A DNA stretch of 64,000 bases from Chitinophaga niastensis (lineage in GTDB: Bacteria > Bacteroidota > Bacteroidia > Chitinophagales > Chitinophagaceae). Positions 55,640 through 63,684 of this stretch are shown here, piece after piece (within the stretch, counting starts at the first letter, position 1; every line of letters starts with the position of its first letter). Location of the stretch: contig NZ_PYAW01000001.1 of assembly GCF_003014755.1 (NCBI RefSeq), positions 1,488,001 through 1,552,000 of the forward strand, given 5' to 3'. The position numbers and the translations under genes were made by a program. Below the pieces are notes generated by a model. It made no database searches, was not told the origin of the DNA, and saw only the letters and a program-made list of their open reading frames with translations.

Positions 55640-55792
55640 ATGTTTCACATATATCAACAAGTAAGACGCAGCCTGTTTATCACAGTACTCATATTGCCTT
55701 TGTTTTTTTCTGTGTCCGCACAGAGCTGGTCTAAGGCAACTTCCCCATTGCAACCATTGTGGCTTACAGAATTATTCCAACGGTATCTTTGA
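55640..55792 (+). CDS. Short exported peptide after the T9SS cargo
   Basis: A 50-codon frame starting 27 nt after the cargo stop. Residues 1-27 form a convincing signal peptide (basic VRRS, then LFITVLILPLFF, cleavage after SVSA). The mature part would be about 23 residues (QSWSKATSPLQPLWL and so on). In related loci a PorP/SprF-type membrane protein commonly follows such cargo, so this could be a decayed remnant of one that kept only the signal peptide, or a real secreted peptide. It has no homology I can recognise. Confidence 0.5.
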   Translation: MFHIYQQVRRSLFITVLILPLFFSVSAQSWSKATSPLQPLWLTELFQRYL

Positions 55793-55840
55793 GCTGGGGC
55801 TGATATTGCATTTATTCAGATAGGAATATTTGATGTTAGT

Positions 55841-55892
55841 GACCATCCTGTTTAATGATGTTAAAAGTTAAAACAGGATGGTCATTTTATTT
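55841..55892 (+). terminator. Terminator after the cargo and peptide genes
   Basis: 13-bp perfect stem GACCATCCTGTTT (55841-55853) with AAACAGGATGGTC (55871-55883), 17-nt loop, then ATTTTATTT. It slightly overlaps the end of the convergent small gene. Confidence 0.75.
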
Positions 55893-56117
55893 CTCGTAAC
55901 AGGTGATATGATAATGTAGCGGATCGGAGCCCCGCTGTTCGTTTATTCGTTTCCGTTGCCCTTTTACAATGATGCTTTGGGTATTCCCTCTTTTCGGAAA
56001 ATGAGCACTATCTACTGTTAAGGTAATCGTTAATAATTCCACCGGCTTGTTCTCCAGGGATGCCAGTTCCTGTAAAAATCTTCTCAAAATGATTTCTATA
56101 TTATCGTTATTTTCCAT
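55887..56117 (-). CDS. Small hypothetical protein
   Basis: A 76-residue frame: MENNDNIEIILRRFLQELAS is an acidic helical start, then a VELLTITLTVDSAHFP beta-like part and a basic KGQRKRINEQRG segment. No signal peptide, no known motif. It is supported by normal codon use and an AT-rich upstream region, but its small size leaves doubt. Confidence 0.5.
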   Translation of the reverse strand: MENNDNIEIILRRFLQELASLENKPVELLTITLTVDSAHFPKRGNTQSIIVKGQRKRINEQRGSDPLHYHITCYEK

Positions 56118-56398
56118 TATTTATTATCTGATAATTAGTTAATTATAAATATAGTATAATAATACTAATATTTATTGTACATAAAGGATCTGTATTTCCT
56201 TTGTAGTGGAAAAGGCTCACACTATGGTAAGAATCTGACGGGATTGCGTAAAGTGTACAATTTCCTGCGCACAGGAATACCTGCAGTTATAACAGTGTGT
56301 GTAGGTTCCTTCATAAAAGACAAGGTTGGTGCTTATCTTTTAAAGATAACACTTATGTGTTACAACTGCAAGTTGGATACGAAATAAGTTATTGCTGA
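56118..56398. other. 281-nt stretch without a confident gene
   Basis: AT-rich in its first 60 nt, then of average composition. A 70-codon plus-strand frame opens with TTG at 56175, but it has no ATG, no recognisable motif and odd residue use. It could instead be part of a 5' region for the leftward gene at 56117 or an RNA. I see no RNA family signature. Confidence 0.35.
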
Positions 56399-57241
56399 TT
56401 ATTCTTCTTCTGCGGCTTTAATACCGGTTTGGGTAAAGGTGAGCTTACGTTGCTTATACAGGCTGCCGATGGTCATTTTGAAGGTTTTTTTGCTCATACC
56501 AAAGAACGCCTGGATCTCTTCCGGAGAAGATTTATCATGGTATGGCAGGTAGCCATTGTTTTCCTGCAGCAATCTTAATATTTTTTCGCCTTCATCTTCC
56601 ACACGGTTAAATCCGGGTTTACCGATGATGACATCAATCTTATCTTCTTTAATCTGCCTGATAAAACCTTTCAGTTTATCGCCAATATCTATACTGCGGA
56701 AAAGCTCGTTATGGTGGAGGATACCTGTATGCTGGTTATTAATGATCACTGCATAACCTATATCAGTGCGGCGATATACAATCATATCTACCTGGTCCAT
56801 TTCTTTCACTGTCAGGTTTTCATTGCTCAGAAAACTATCCAGTTTTTCTGTAGCAGCAATGCGGCCTGTCATTTCATCGATATATATTTTTACGAGGTAT
56901 TCCTGTCCGGGTGCCATGCGGGTCAGCTGTTGGGACTGTGCCACAAACAAATCCTTCATCAGGCCCCAGTCCAGAAAGGCACCCTGCGGGGTTACACTTA
57001 CGGCTTTGAGGAGAACAATATCCCCCACAATGCCAAAGGGACGTTGGGTGGTGGCAATGAGGCGATTTTCTGAATCATGATACAGGAATACTTCCAGCTC
57101 ATCACCCACACGTGTACCTGCCGGTACAAACCTTGTCGGAAGCAGGATTTCCTGATCTATTCCTTCAAGATACACACCAAAATCAGCTTCTTTTTTTACC
57201 CTTAAGAGGTTATATGCACCCACATTTATCATAAAAATCAA
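56399..57241 (-). CDS. CvfB-like S1 RNA-binding protein
   Basis: A 280-residue protein of the CvfB/YitL family. Three S1-like OB folds come first: GAYNLLRVKKEADFGVYLEG, TPQGAFLDWGLMKDLFVAQS, YAVIINNQHTGILHHNELF. A C-terminal winged-helix part follows (YLPYHDKSSPEEIQAFFGMS-KKTFKMTIGSLYKQRKL). Family members bind RNA and affect virulence or stress gene expression, and the direct target here is unknown. The gene diverges from the TauE/SafE gene at 57379. Confidence 0.87.
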   Translation of the reverse strand: MIFMINVGAYNLLRVKKEADFGVYLEGIDQEILLPTRFVPAGTRVGDELEVFLYHDSENRLIATTQRPFGIVGDIVLLKAVSVTPQGAFLDWGLMKDLFVAQSQQLTRMAPGQEYLVKIYIDEMTGRIAATEKLDSFLSNENLTVKEMDQVDMIVYRRTDIGYAVIINNQHTGILHHNELFRSIDIGDKLKGFIRQIKEDKIDVIIGKPGFNRVEDEGEKILRLLQENNGYLPYHDKSSPEEIQAFFGMSKKTFKMTIGSLYKQRKLTFTQTGIKAAEEE

Positions 57242-57279
57242 TTAATTCTCAGGGTGCAAGTTACTTATAGATTGCCGGA

Positions 57280-57308
57280 TTGTTGGAATCATATTCTGCT
57301 TACTTTTG
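57280..57308 (+). promoter_or_regulatory. Promoter of the second TauE/SafE gene
   Basis: TTG at 57280-57282, 18 nt, TACTTTTG at 57301-57308, matching TTG/TAnnTTTG. The ATG is at 57379. Confidence 0.55.
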
Positions 57309-57378
57309 CAAACATCAGGTATTTACCAGGTGTACTGTACGCTATAAATGGCTGATCTAAACCAACCAAACCATTCTT

Positions 57379-58215
57379 ATGACGATTTTATCATTCACCC
57401 TGATCCTCCTCTGCGGGGCCTTCCTGGCGGGCCTACTGGGATCGCTGACCGGTTTGGGAGGCGGCGTTGTGATCATTCCCCTGCTAACCCTTGTATTTCA
57501 TGTGGACATTCGTTATGCTATTGGTACCGCATTGGTAGCCTCTATAGCTACTTCTTCCGGCTCTGCATCTGCTTACGTAAAAGAAGGGATTACGAACATC
57601 CGGCTGGGCATGTTCCTGGAAATTGCCACCACTACCGGGGCTGTGGTGGGCGCGGTGATAGCCGTATACCTGCCCACTAACGTTGTGGCCATCATCTTTG
57701 GCTGTGTACTTATTTTTTCTGCACTGATGTCTTTCCGGAAAAAAATGGAATATGCTACAGATGTAGATTCCAGTAAGCTGGCGCGGCAACTGCGGCTCAA
57801 CAGTGCTTATCCGGTTAACGGAGATATAGTTAACTACAAAGTACATCACGTACCGGGTGGTTATTTTATGATGATGTTTGCCGGCGTAATGTCTGGTTTG
57901 CTGGGCATTGGCTCGGGCGCATTAAAGGTGCTGGCGATGGATAATATCATGCGTATTCCGTTTAAAGTATCTACCACTACCAGTAATTTCATGATCGGCG
58001 TTACTGCCGCGGCCAGTGCAGTGGTGTATCTCCAACGCGGGTATATCTCTCCCGGCTTATGTATGCCGGTGGTATTAGGTGTACTGGCAGGTGCTTTTGG
58101 CGGTTCCAAACTGCTGGTACGCGCCAATGTAAAATGGTTACGTATAGTCTTTAGCGTAGTAATAACTTTTCTCGCGCTGCAGATGATCTATAATGGTTGT
58201 ACCGGAAAATTATAA
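57379..58215 (+). CDS. TauE/SafE family permease (second copy)
   Basis: A 278-residue polytopic membrane protein. The family signature is clear in both halves: LAGLLGSLTGLGGGVVIIPLL (about 14-34) and GVMSGLLGIGSGALKVLAM (about 173-191). Substrate unknown, with sulfite, sulfoacetate or another anion typical. It ends directly at the start of the DUF1634 gene (no gap), a known pairing in which DUF1634 proteins accompany TauE/SafE permeases. It is more typical of the family than the copy at 10471, which has one changed glycine motif. Confidence 0.9.
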   Translation: MTILSFTLILLCGAFLAGLLGSLTGLGGGVVIIPLLTLVFHVDIRYAIGTALVASIATSSGSASAYVKEGITNIRLGMFLEIATTTGAVVGAVIAVYLPTNVVAIIFGCVLIFSALMSFRKKMEYATDVDSSKLARQLRLNSAYPVNGDIVNYKVHHVPGGYFMMMFAGVMSGLLGIGSGALKVLAMDNIMRIPFKVSTTTSNFMIGVTAAASAVVYLQRGYISPGLCMPVVLGVLAGAFGGSKLLVRANVKWLRIVFSVVITFLALQMIYNGCTGKL

Positions 58216-58617
58216 ATGATGAAACAGTTCTTTTCAAAACATTTCCTGGCAGACAAAGATATCCAGCTGCTCATCGGTAAACAACTGCGTTTAGGTGTGA
58301 TTACCTCCAGCTTAGTAGTGCTTATAGGAGGAATTATCTACCTCAGTCGTCATGGTCACGAACTGCCGTCTTATAAAGAATTTACAGGTGTGCGGGAGGG
58401 GTTGAATAATCTGCCGGGCATCTGGCAGGGTGTACTCGATAACAAAGGCATGAATATTATTCAACTCGGCGTTGTATTATTAATTGCTACTCCCATTATT
58501 CGTATAGCCTTCTCCGTAGTTGCATTCCTGATAGAGAAAGATTACCTGTATGTGGTCATCACCCTGATAGTATTGGGGGTTATTATGTTTAGTATGCTGG
58601 GAGGACTGGCTGGATAG
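58216..58617 (+). CDS. DUF1634 membrane protein, TauE/SafE partner
   Basis: A 133-residue protein with three hydrophobic segments (about 28-45, 81-102, 108-131), the DUF1634 form: RLGVITSSLVVLIGGIIYL, the periplasmic YKEFTGVREGLNN loop, and the NIIQLGVVLLIATPIIRIAFSVV segment. The function is probably a subunit or accessory of the adjacent permease. Its ATG follows the permease stop with no gap. A degenerate repeat (58621-58658) follows. Confidence 0.85.
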   Translation: MMKQFFSKHFLADKDIQLLIGKQLRLGVITSSLVVLIGGIIYLSRHGHELPSYKEFTGVREGLNNLPGIWQGVLDNKGMNIIQLGVVLLIATPIIRIAFSVVAFLIEKDYLYVVITLIVLGVIMFSMLGGLAG

Positions 58618-58620
58618 ATT

Positions 58621-58658
58621 GTCTTTCCCAGTATAATCAGTCTAATCCTGTGAAAGAC
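58621..58658. repeat. Degenerate member of the GTCTTTC..CTAATC repeat family
   Basis: Short arms GTCTTTCCCAG (58621-58631) and CTGTGAAAGAC (58648-58658) with one mismatch, around the shared word ATAATCAGTCTAATC. It lies 4 nt after the DUF1634 stop and is a shortened relative of the elements at 11817, 32764 and 34979. Confidence 0.55.
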
Positions 58659-60222
58659 ATTTTGATATATCCTTTCCCGTTAGCCGCAATGCCAGCTGCG
58701 CTTCAAATAATGAAACGGGTAATACTGCCTGTCCCTGTAGTTGATTAATGCCTGCGTTTTCTATTTCTACAGCTTTGTCAGATTGGAAACCTGCCAGTAT
58801 AGGTGATGCAATAGTGTAATTACGTCTGCGTGCTGTATCCCAGAAATTATAATGTTGCTCTTTTTCTGAACTATGTTGAAAGTTCCAGAGCACCAGTTGT
58901 TTGCCATGATGCGGGTGGCCAGGTTCCGGGCCACCCAGGTTGTAAAATACACCGCCTTTAATATCATCGAAGAGGGTAGCATAAGGCTGCCCGGAATGAC
59001 TATCGAAATTCTGATCAGTACCCAGATCACATTGTGTAATCACGGTGCCCGCAGCACTGTAACCTGTTCCGGGCCCGTGGTGCTGTGCTCCGTTGAAATG
59101 ACATTGTTTTATTAACACGCCATAACCTGTTCTGGCATGTACGGAAGCGTGCCCTTTTTTACCTGTAAAGGTTACGTGCTGCACAGTTACCTGGTAGCCC
59201 GCGCGGATAAAAATGCCTTCATTCCAGTCGTGGAAAACACAATCGCTTATCCAGCTGTTTTTCACGTATTCCATGCCAACGGCTTCCCAGGCATAGTCAT
59301 GAATTTCATTTTTATGATGCACAAATTCTTCCGGATAATTTTTCCAGTTGCTGCTGAATAAAATGCCGGTGATACCGCATTCCTGCAAGCAGTTGTAAGG
59401 CACCAGTTCAAAAGGTTTATCTGCCACCAGGTGAATATCCAGGTGCAAGGGATTGATAAATTGTACACGGTTACCATCTATCTTTTTAATGGTATGGATC
59501 TCGCTGATCTGCATACCACCGTCATCGCCAAAGAGCCTTGTCCATTGCGGTTTTAAAGATAGTGGTGCAAAATACCATTTCGTATAGGCTTCGCTGTGAT
59601 GTTTAATGATGACGTCATCCCCCGCGCGCAATTTGCTGGCATCTGCTACTTCTACCCAAAAGGTTTCGCGGGGGGCATCTTTAGTTATATAGGTTAAACG
59701 GGGTTGCTTATCTTCATTAGGTTTAAAAAGAATTTGTCTGTCGTTGATGCGTTTTTTATCCTGGTAAATTTCTGTACCACCTTTACCGCTGCCACTGCCT
59801 TGCAGGATAATGTTACTGGCAGCAATCCGGATTTGTTTTTTATTATCTTCATCAGCAGCCAGCAAAAATTTGCCGGGCGGGAAAAAAACAATACCACCAC
59901 CGGGATTGGCCGAAGCCGCATCTACTGTACGTTGTATGGCTTCATCATCATACTGCTCATCGTTTGGGATGGCACCATATTGTGTTACATCAAATTTCTT
60001 TTTGCTGCTGATATCAGGGAGCGATTGTTCTGAAAAATGATAACCTGCATAAGAGAAATCTGGTAGTACCGGAATGGTATTGTTCTTTTTTGCAGTAACA
60101 AAATCTTCCCATAATGGTGCTGTTACCGGCAGTTTATCTATCACATGTTCTTTTTCACCCGTATACGCGAAAAAACCTGTCAGCAACAGGCAGATCGAAA
60201 AAAGTAATTTTGTGTAGATCAT
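58642..60222 (-). CDS. Secreted right-handed beta-helix protein (pectate-lyase-superfamily fold)
   Basis: A 526-residue exported protein from the ATG at 60222 (signal MIYTKLLFSICLLLTGFFAYTG; a Met 14 codons upstream is disfavoured). The N-terminal KFDVTQYGAIPNDEQYDDEAIQRTVDAA is the common start of GH28-related and pectate-lyase-superfamily helices, followed by repeated rungs (NIILQGSGSG, NSWISDCVFHDWNEGIFIRAG, HVTFTGKKGHASVHARTGYG). A role in cleaving or binding an acidic polysaccharide is likely, but no catalytic set could be assigned. It lies downstream of the fucosidase on the same strand, with a sulfatase divergent, pointing to a sulfated fucose-containing glycan (inference). Confidence 0.8.
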   Translation of the reverse strand: MIYTKLLFSICLLLTGFFAYTGEKEHVIDKLPVTAPLWEDFVTAKKNNTIPVLPDFSYAGYHFSEQSLPDISSKKKFDVTQYGAIPNDEQYDDEAIQRTVDAASANPGGGIVFFPPGKFLLAADEDNKKQIRIAASNIILQGSGSGKGGTEIYQDKKRINDRQILFKPNEDKQPRLTYITKDAPRETFWVEVADASKLRAGDDVIIKHHSEAYTKWYFAPLSLKPQWTRLFGDDGGMQISEIHTIKKIDGNRVQFINPLHLDIHLVADKPFELVPYNCLQECGITGILFSSNWKNYPEEFVHHKNEIHDYAWEAVGMEYVKNSWISDCVFHDWNEGIFIRAGYQVTVQHVTFTGKKGHASVHARTGYGVLIKQCHFNGAQHHGPGTGYSAAGTVITQCDLGTDQNFDSHSGQPYATLFDDIKGGVFYNLGGPEPGHPHHGKQLVLWNFQHSSEKEQHYNFWDTARRRNYTIASPILAGFQSDKAVEIENAGINQLQGQAVLPVSLFEAQLALRLTGKDISKCLSQD

Positions 60223-60239
60223 AACCTGTTTTGATAGAG

Positions 60240-60275
60240 ACGGGTGACAACGATATCTCATCATTTGTCACCCGT
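60240..60275. other. Hairpin between fucosidase and beta-helix genes
   Basis: An 11-bp perfect stem ACGGGTGACAA/TTGTCACCCGT with a 14-nt loop. The T-rich run lies on the plus-strand side, whereas both flanking genes are on the minus strand, where no T-run follows. It is therefore more likely an intercistronic mRNA structure than a terminator for those genes. Confidence 0.5.
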
Positions 60276-60282
60276 TATTTTT

Positions 60283-61659
60283 TTATAGAATACCTGCTGC
60301 TTCAATTTTAATAACAGTAGTAATTGCATCCGGTGCCTGGGCTGGAACATTGATGACCAGGCCATCCTGTCCGGGAGTGGTAGTTAATGTTTTACCGCCG
60401 GCCAGTAATTGGGCATTGTTTACTTTGTTTTTTAAACCTGGTACCAACAGTTTCCCATCTGTGGGCCAGTTGAATACATGCAGATATAAAGTGGTAGTGT
60501 TGCCGTTTACTTTTTTAGTGCAGCGGCCCCATGGCAAGGCGGGGAGCGGACTTCCCTGTGTAGCGTAAATAGCTTCACCATTTACTTTCATCCATTTGCC
60601 GATACCTTTGAGTCCTTCTATGCTGCCCTGTGGAAATTGACCAGTGGCATCGGGACCTACATTCAGCAGATAGTTACCGTTTTTGGAGGCGATGTCTACG
60701 AGGTTATGGATAAGTGTTTCTGTGCTTTTCCATTTCTGATCGTAGCTTTTATAACCCCAGGTACCGTTCATTGTCATGCAGGTTTCCCAGTCGCGGCCAT
60801 CCAGTTCTGACTGACCCGGAATTTTTTGTTCCGGTGTTTTATAATCGCCGGGGAAATCGGGACGTTTGAGACGATCGTTGGTAATGATGTCAGGCTGCAA
60901 TGCCAGTACGTTCTGTAGCTTCTTTGCATACTCGTCTGTCATGTTGGTAGGTGTATCCCACCAGAGTACTGCTACATCGCCGTAGTTGGTGAGCAGTTCT
61001 TTTACCTGTGGTACTGCTACTTTATCAATGTATTCAGACATAGTAGCAGTGGTTTGAGCCGGGTCCCAATGGCCGGTATTAGCCTGTGTATAAGCATCTA
61101 TTTTAGCAGAATCCGGATTAGGCCAGCCTTCAGTAGCTATTTTGCGTGCAGCTGCACCGCCGGGGTTGTTCCAGTCCTGCGCCTGAGAATAGTAGAAGCC
61201 CAGTTTGATACCATATTTTTTGCAGGCTGCTGCCAGTGGGGCAAGTATATCTTTACCATATGGTGTAGCGTCCACTATATTCCATTTGCTGGCGGCGGAT
61301 TTAAACATGGCAAATCCATCATGGTGTTTGGCAGTGATCACGATATATTTCATGCCTGCATCTTTGGCTGTTTTCACCCATGCATCTGCATCATATTTAA
61401 CGGGATTAAATTGTTTGGCAAACTGCTGGTATTCCCCTACGGGTATTTTAGCGCGGTTCATGATCCATTCGCCGCCGCGGCCTACCTGCTGGCCTTTATA
61501 ATTACCTGCGAGTACAGCATAGTCGCCCCAGTGGATAAACATACCGAAGCGCGCCTCCCGCCACCATTTCATATGCTGATCAAGTGCTGAGGAGGTTTGT
61601 GCGGAAATAGTTTGCGCTGTGCAGACGAGCGTAAACAGAAATAAGGCCAGTTTTTTCAT
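60283..61659 (-). CDS. Exported alpha-L-fucosidase (GH29)
   Basis: A 458-residue GH29 enzyme from the ATG at 61659 (signal LALFLFTLVCTAQTISAQ; an upstream Met 22 codons earlier gives no signal). Motifs: ARFGMFIHWGDYA (36-48), TAKHHDGFAMF (His112, His113), LGFYYSQAQDWNNP (153-166) and the nucleophile region DVAVLWWDTP, Asp235. It removes alpha-linked L-fucose by a retaining mechanism in the periplasm. The acid/base cannot be placed with certainty. It lies upstream of the beta-helix gene, probably in one transcript, and shares a divergent control region with a sulfatase. Confidence 0.92.
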   Translation of the reverse strand: MKKLALFLFTLVCTAQTISAQTSSALDQHMKWWREARFGMFIHWGDYAVLAGNYKGQQVGRGGEWIMNRAKIPVGEYQQFAKQFNPVKYDADAWVKTAKDAGMKYIVITAKHHDGFAMFKSAASKWNIVDATPYGKDILAPLAAACKKYGIKLGFYYSQAQDWNNPGGAAARKIATEGWPNPDSAKIDAYTQANTGHWDPAQTTATMSEYIDKVAVPQVKELLTNYGDVAVLWWDTPTNMTDEYAKKLQNVLALQPDIITNDRLKRPDFPGDYKTPEQKIPGQSELDGRDWETCMTMNGTWGYKSYDQKWKSTETLIHNLVDIASKNGNYLLNVGPDATGQFPQGSIEGLKGIGKWMKVNGEAIYATQGSPLPALPWGRCTKKVNGNTTTLYLHVFNWPTDGKLLVPGLKNKVNNAQLLAGGKTLTTTPGQDGLVINVPAQAPDAITTVIKIEAAGIL

Positions 61660-62065
61660 GCAGTGGAAGTTGATAGTTTGATAATTTATTGAATTTAGTT
61701 CGTGTTGTAACCTACAGTTATGCAAATGATTTCATTATTGATAGATGCTGTCAGTATAATATCGGAGATATATTGAATGTTATATTAAGTGTTTTATTGC
61801 AATCGTTTGCATAACTTTTGTAAAAAATAAGCGCGATGCGCTGCTGTGTTTTTCAAAACGTGCTGATAATCAATTGCCAGTGTTTTTGATGCGCTGGTGG
61901 GAATTGATAATACTAATATCCGTAAAAGATAGACTTAAAAATGATTTGATTTTACCTGATGATTATGTTTTTTTCGCATTATCTGTTTATCGTGTAAACG
62001 TTTACCATTTTAGGTGTGCAGATATTATCTTGCATTTATCTACAAAGATCAAAACGGATATAAGT
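61660..62065. promoter_or_regulatory. Divergent control region with two LacI-type operator candidates
   Basis: A 406-nt gap. TGCAATCGTTTGCA (61798-61811) matches the core found before susC and the DUF1080 gene. GTAAACGTTTAC (61994-62005) is a perfect 12-bp palindrome with a central CG, 60 nt before the sulfatase ATG at 62066. Both fit LacI-family operators. An upstream open frame in front of the sulfatase ATG runs through these sites and is not considered coding. Confidence 0.6.
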
Positions 62066-63595
62066 ATGGTGAACATGAAACTCGGGCTGACACTGCTGAT
62101 AGGTATCAGTCTGGCTGGCACGGCACAGGCGCAAAAGAAAAGCGCGCCACAGCGTCCTAATATTGTACTCATTTACGCAGATGACCTGGGCTATGGCGAT
62201 ATCAGCTGCAATGGCGCTACAAAAATACACACACCTAATATCGACCGGCTGGCATCACAGGGCATCCGGTTTACCAACGCACATGCTTCTTCTGCTACGT
62301 GTACCCCTTCCCGTTATTCTATCCTCACCGGGCAATATGCCTGGCGTAAAAAGGGCACCGGTATTGCCCCCGGCAATGCGTCCCTGATCATTGATACAGC
62401 CCGTACTACCTTACCATCTATATTACAGCGCGCTGGTTATATCACCGGTGCAGTAGGCAAATGGCACCTGGGCATAGGAAATGAAAAAGGCCCGGACTGG
62501 AACGGCGAGCTGAAGCCTGGCCCGCTGGAAATAGGATTTAACTACTGCTGGATCATGCCGGCTACAGCCGACAGGGTACCTTGTGTATACGTGGAAAACC
62601 ACCGCGTGGCCAACCTGGACCCCAATGATCCTATTAAAGTAAGCTATACGGCGCCTATAGGCAACGAGCCTACCGGGAAGAACAATCCGGAGCTATTGGT
62701 GATGAAATCTTCACAAGGTCATAATAACGCCATTGTAAATGGTATTGGCCGCATTGGTTTTATGCAGGGCGGCAAATCGGCTTTGTGGAAAGATGATCTG
62801 ATTGCTGCCACGCTAACGGATAAGGCTCAACGTTTTATTATTGAGCACCGCCAGCAACCATTCTTCCTCTACTTTGCTACCCATGATATCCACGTACCAC
62901 GTGTGCCAGGCGCCAACTTCGTCGGTAAAAGCGGATTGGGTGTACGCGGAGATGCTATCCTGCAGCTGGATTGGACGGTAGGACAAATCATGCATACGCT
63001 GGATAGCCTACACCTCACAGATAATACGATCCTTATTGTAAGCAGTGATAATGGTCCTGTAATAGACGATGGTTATGCAGATCAGGCAGTGGAGTTGCTC
63101 AATGGACATACGCCTTCCGGCCCGCTTCGTGGCGGTAAGTACAGCAATTTTGATGCAGGTACCCGCGTGCCGCTCATTATCCGCTGGCCTGGAAAGGTCA
63201 AAACAGGCACTTCGGCTGCCCTGGTAAGTCAACTGGACTTCCTGGCCACATTTGGGGCTTTAACAGGGCAGCAACCAGGCATTAACGATGGTCCGGATAG
63301 CTTTGATATGCTGGCTGCCTTCACCGGTAAAGACAAAAAAGGTCGTGAAACAGTTGTTGAATACGCAGGTTCCCTGGGTATTATCAAAGGCAACTGGAAA
63401 TATATTGAACCCGGTAATGGTGAGCGTTACGACAAGGCAGTAAACATTGAATTGGGAAATGATCCGGCACCGCAATTATATGATCTCAATAAAGACCTGG
63501 GAGAAAAAAACAATGTGGCTGTACAACATCCGGAAATAGTGAAAGACCTTGCTGCGAGGCTGAAAGCCCTGAAAGACGCAGGCAGGAGTAAATAA
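62066..63595 (+). CDS. Exported S1-family sulfatase
   Basis: A 509-residue sulfatase from the ATG at 62066 (or 62075). Signal about LGLTLLIGISLAGTAQAQ. Metal-site Asp39-Asp40 (IYADDLGYGD). The maturation motif C-T-P-S-R (Cys79) would be converted to formylglycine by an FGE-type enzyme elsewhere. Further motifs: GKWHLG, ATHDIHVPRVPG and SSDNGPVIDDGY. It removes sulfate esters from a carbohydrate in the periplasm. Divergent from the GH29 fucosidase and the beta-helix protein, it points to a sulfated, fucose-containing glycan such as fucoidan or mucin-type chains (inference). Confidence 0.93.
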   Translation: MVNMKLGLTLLIGISLAGTAQAQKKSAPQRPNIVLIYADDLGYGDISCNGATKIHTPNIDRLASQGIRFTNAHASSATCTPSRYSILTGQYAWRKKGTGIAPGNASLIIDTARTTLPSILQRAGYITGAVGKWHLGIGNEKGPDWNGELKPGPLEIGFNYCWIMPATADRVPCVYVENHRVANLDPNDPIKVSYTAPIGNEPTGKNNPELLVMKSSQGHNNAIVNGIGRIGFMQGGKSALWKDDLIAATLTDKAQRFIIEHRQQPFFLYFATHDIHVPRVPGANFVGKSGLGVRGDAILQLDWTVGQIMHTLDSLHLTDNTILIVSSDNGPVIDDGYADQAVELLNGHTPSGPLRGGKYSNFDAGTRVPLIIRWPGKVKTGTSAALVSQLDFLATFGALTGQQPGINDGPDSFDMLAAFTGKDKKGRETVVEYAGSLGIIKGNWKYIEPGNGERYDKAVNIELGNDPAPQLYDLNKDLGEKNNVAVQHPEIVKDLAARLKALKDAGRSK

Positions 63596-63615
63596 CATTC
63601 AGCTGTTAAAACGAT

Positions 63616-63670
63616 TGAAGCGAAGACGAAAGCGGGTATTATCCGCTCTGGTCTTCGCTTCAGTCATTTT
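63616..63670. terminator. Compound hairpin between sulfatase and mqo
   Basis: 12-bp perfect outer stem TGAAGCGAAGAC (63616-63627) with GTCTTCGCTTCA (63651-63662) and an inner 5-bp stem AGCGG/CCGCT (63631-63635, 63643-63647), then ATTTTAT. It sits between convergent genes and probably ends one or both transcripts. Confidence 0.65.
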
Positions 63671-63684
63671 ATACTTCAAATATT

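Noticed and set aside
55238..55753. 171-codon minus-strand frame across the cargo gene end and the small peptide gene
   Set aside because: It is antisense to the conserved type B sorting domain. No promoter or motif supports it.
56175..56387. 70-codon plus-strand frame starting with TTG
   Set aside because: It has a non-ATG start, no motif and lies between two small uncertain genes. It could not be supported as a gene or as a known RNA.
61874..62065. 64-codon N-terminal extension of the sulfatase
   Set aside because: It precedes a normal signal peptide and contains the GTAAACGTTTAC palindrome, so it is control region, not protein.
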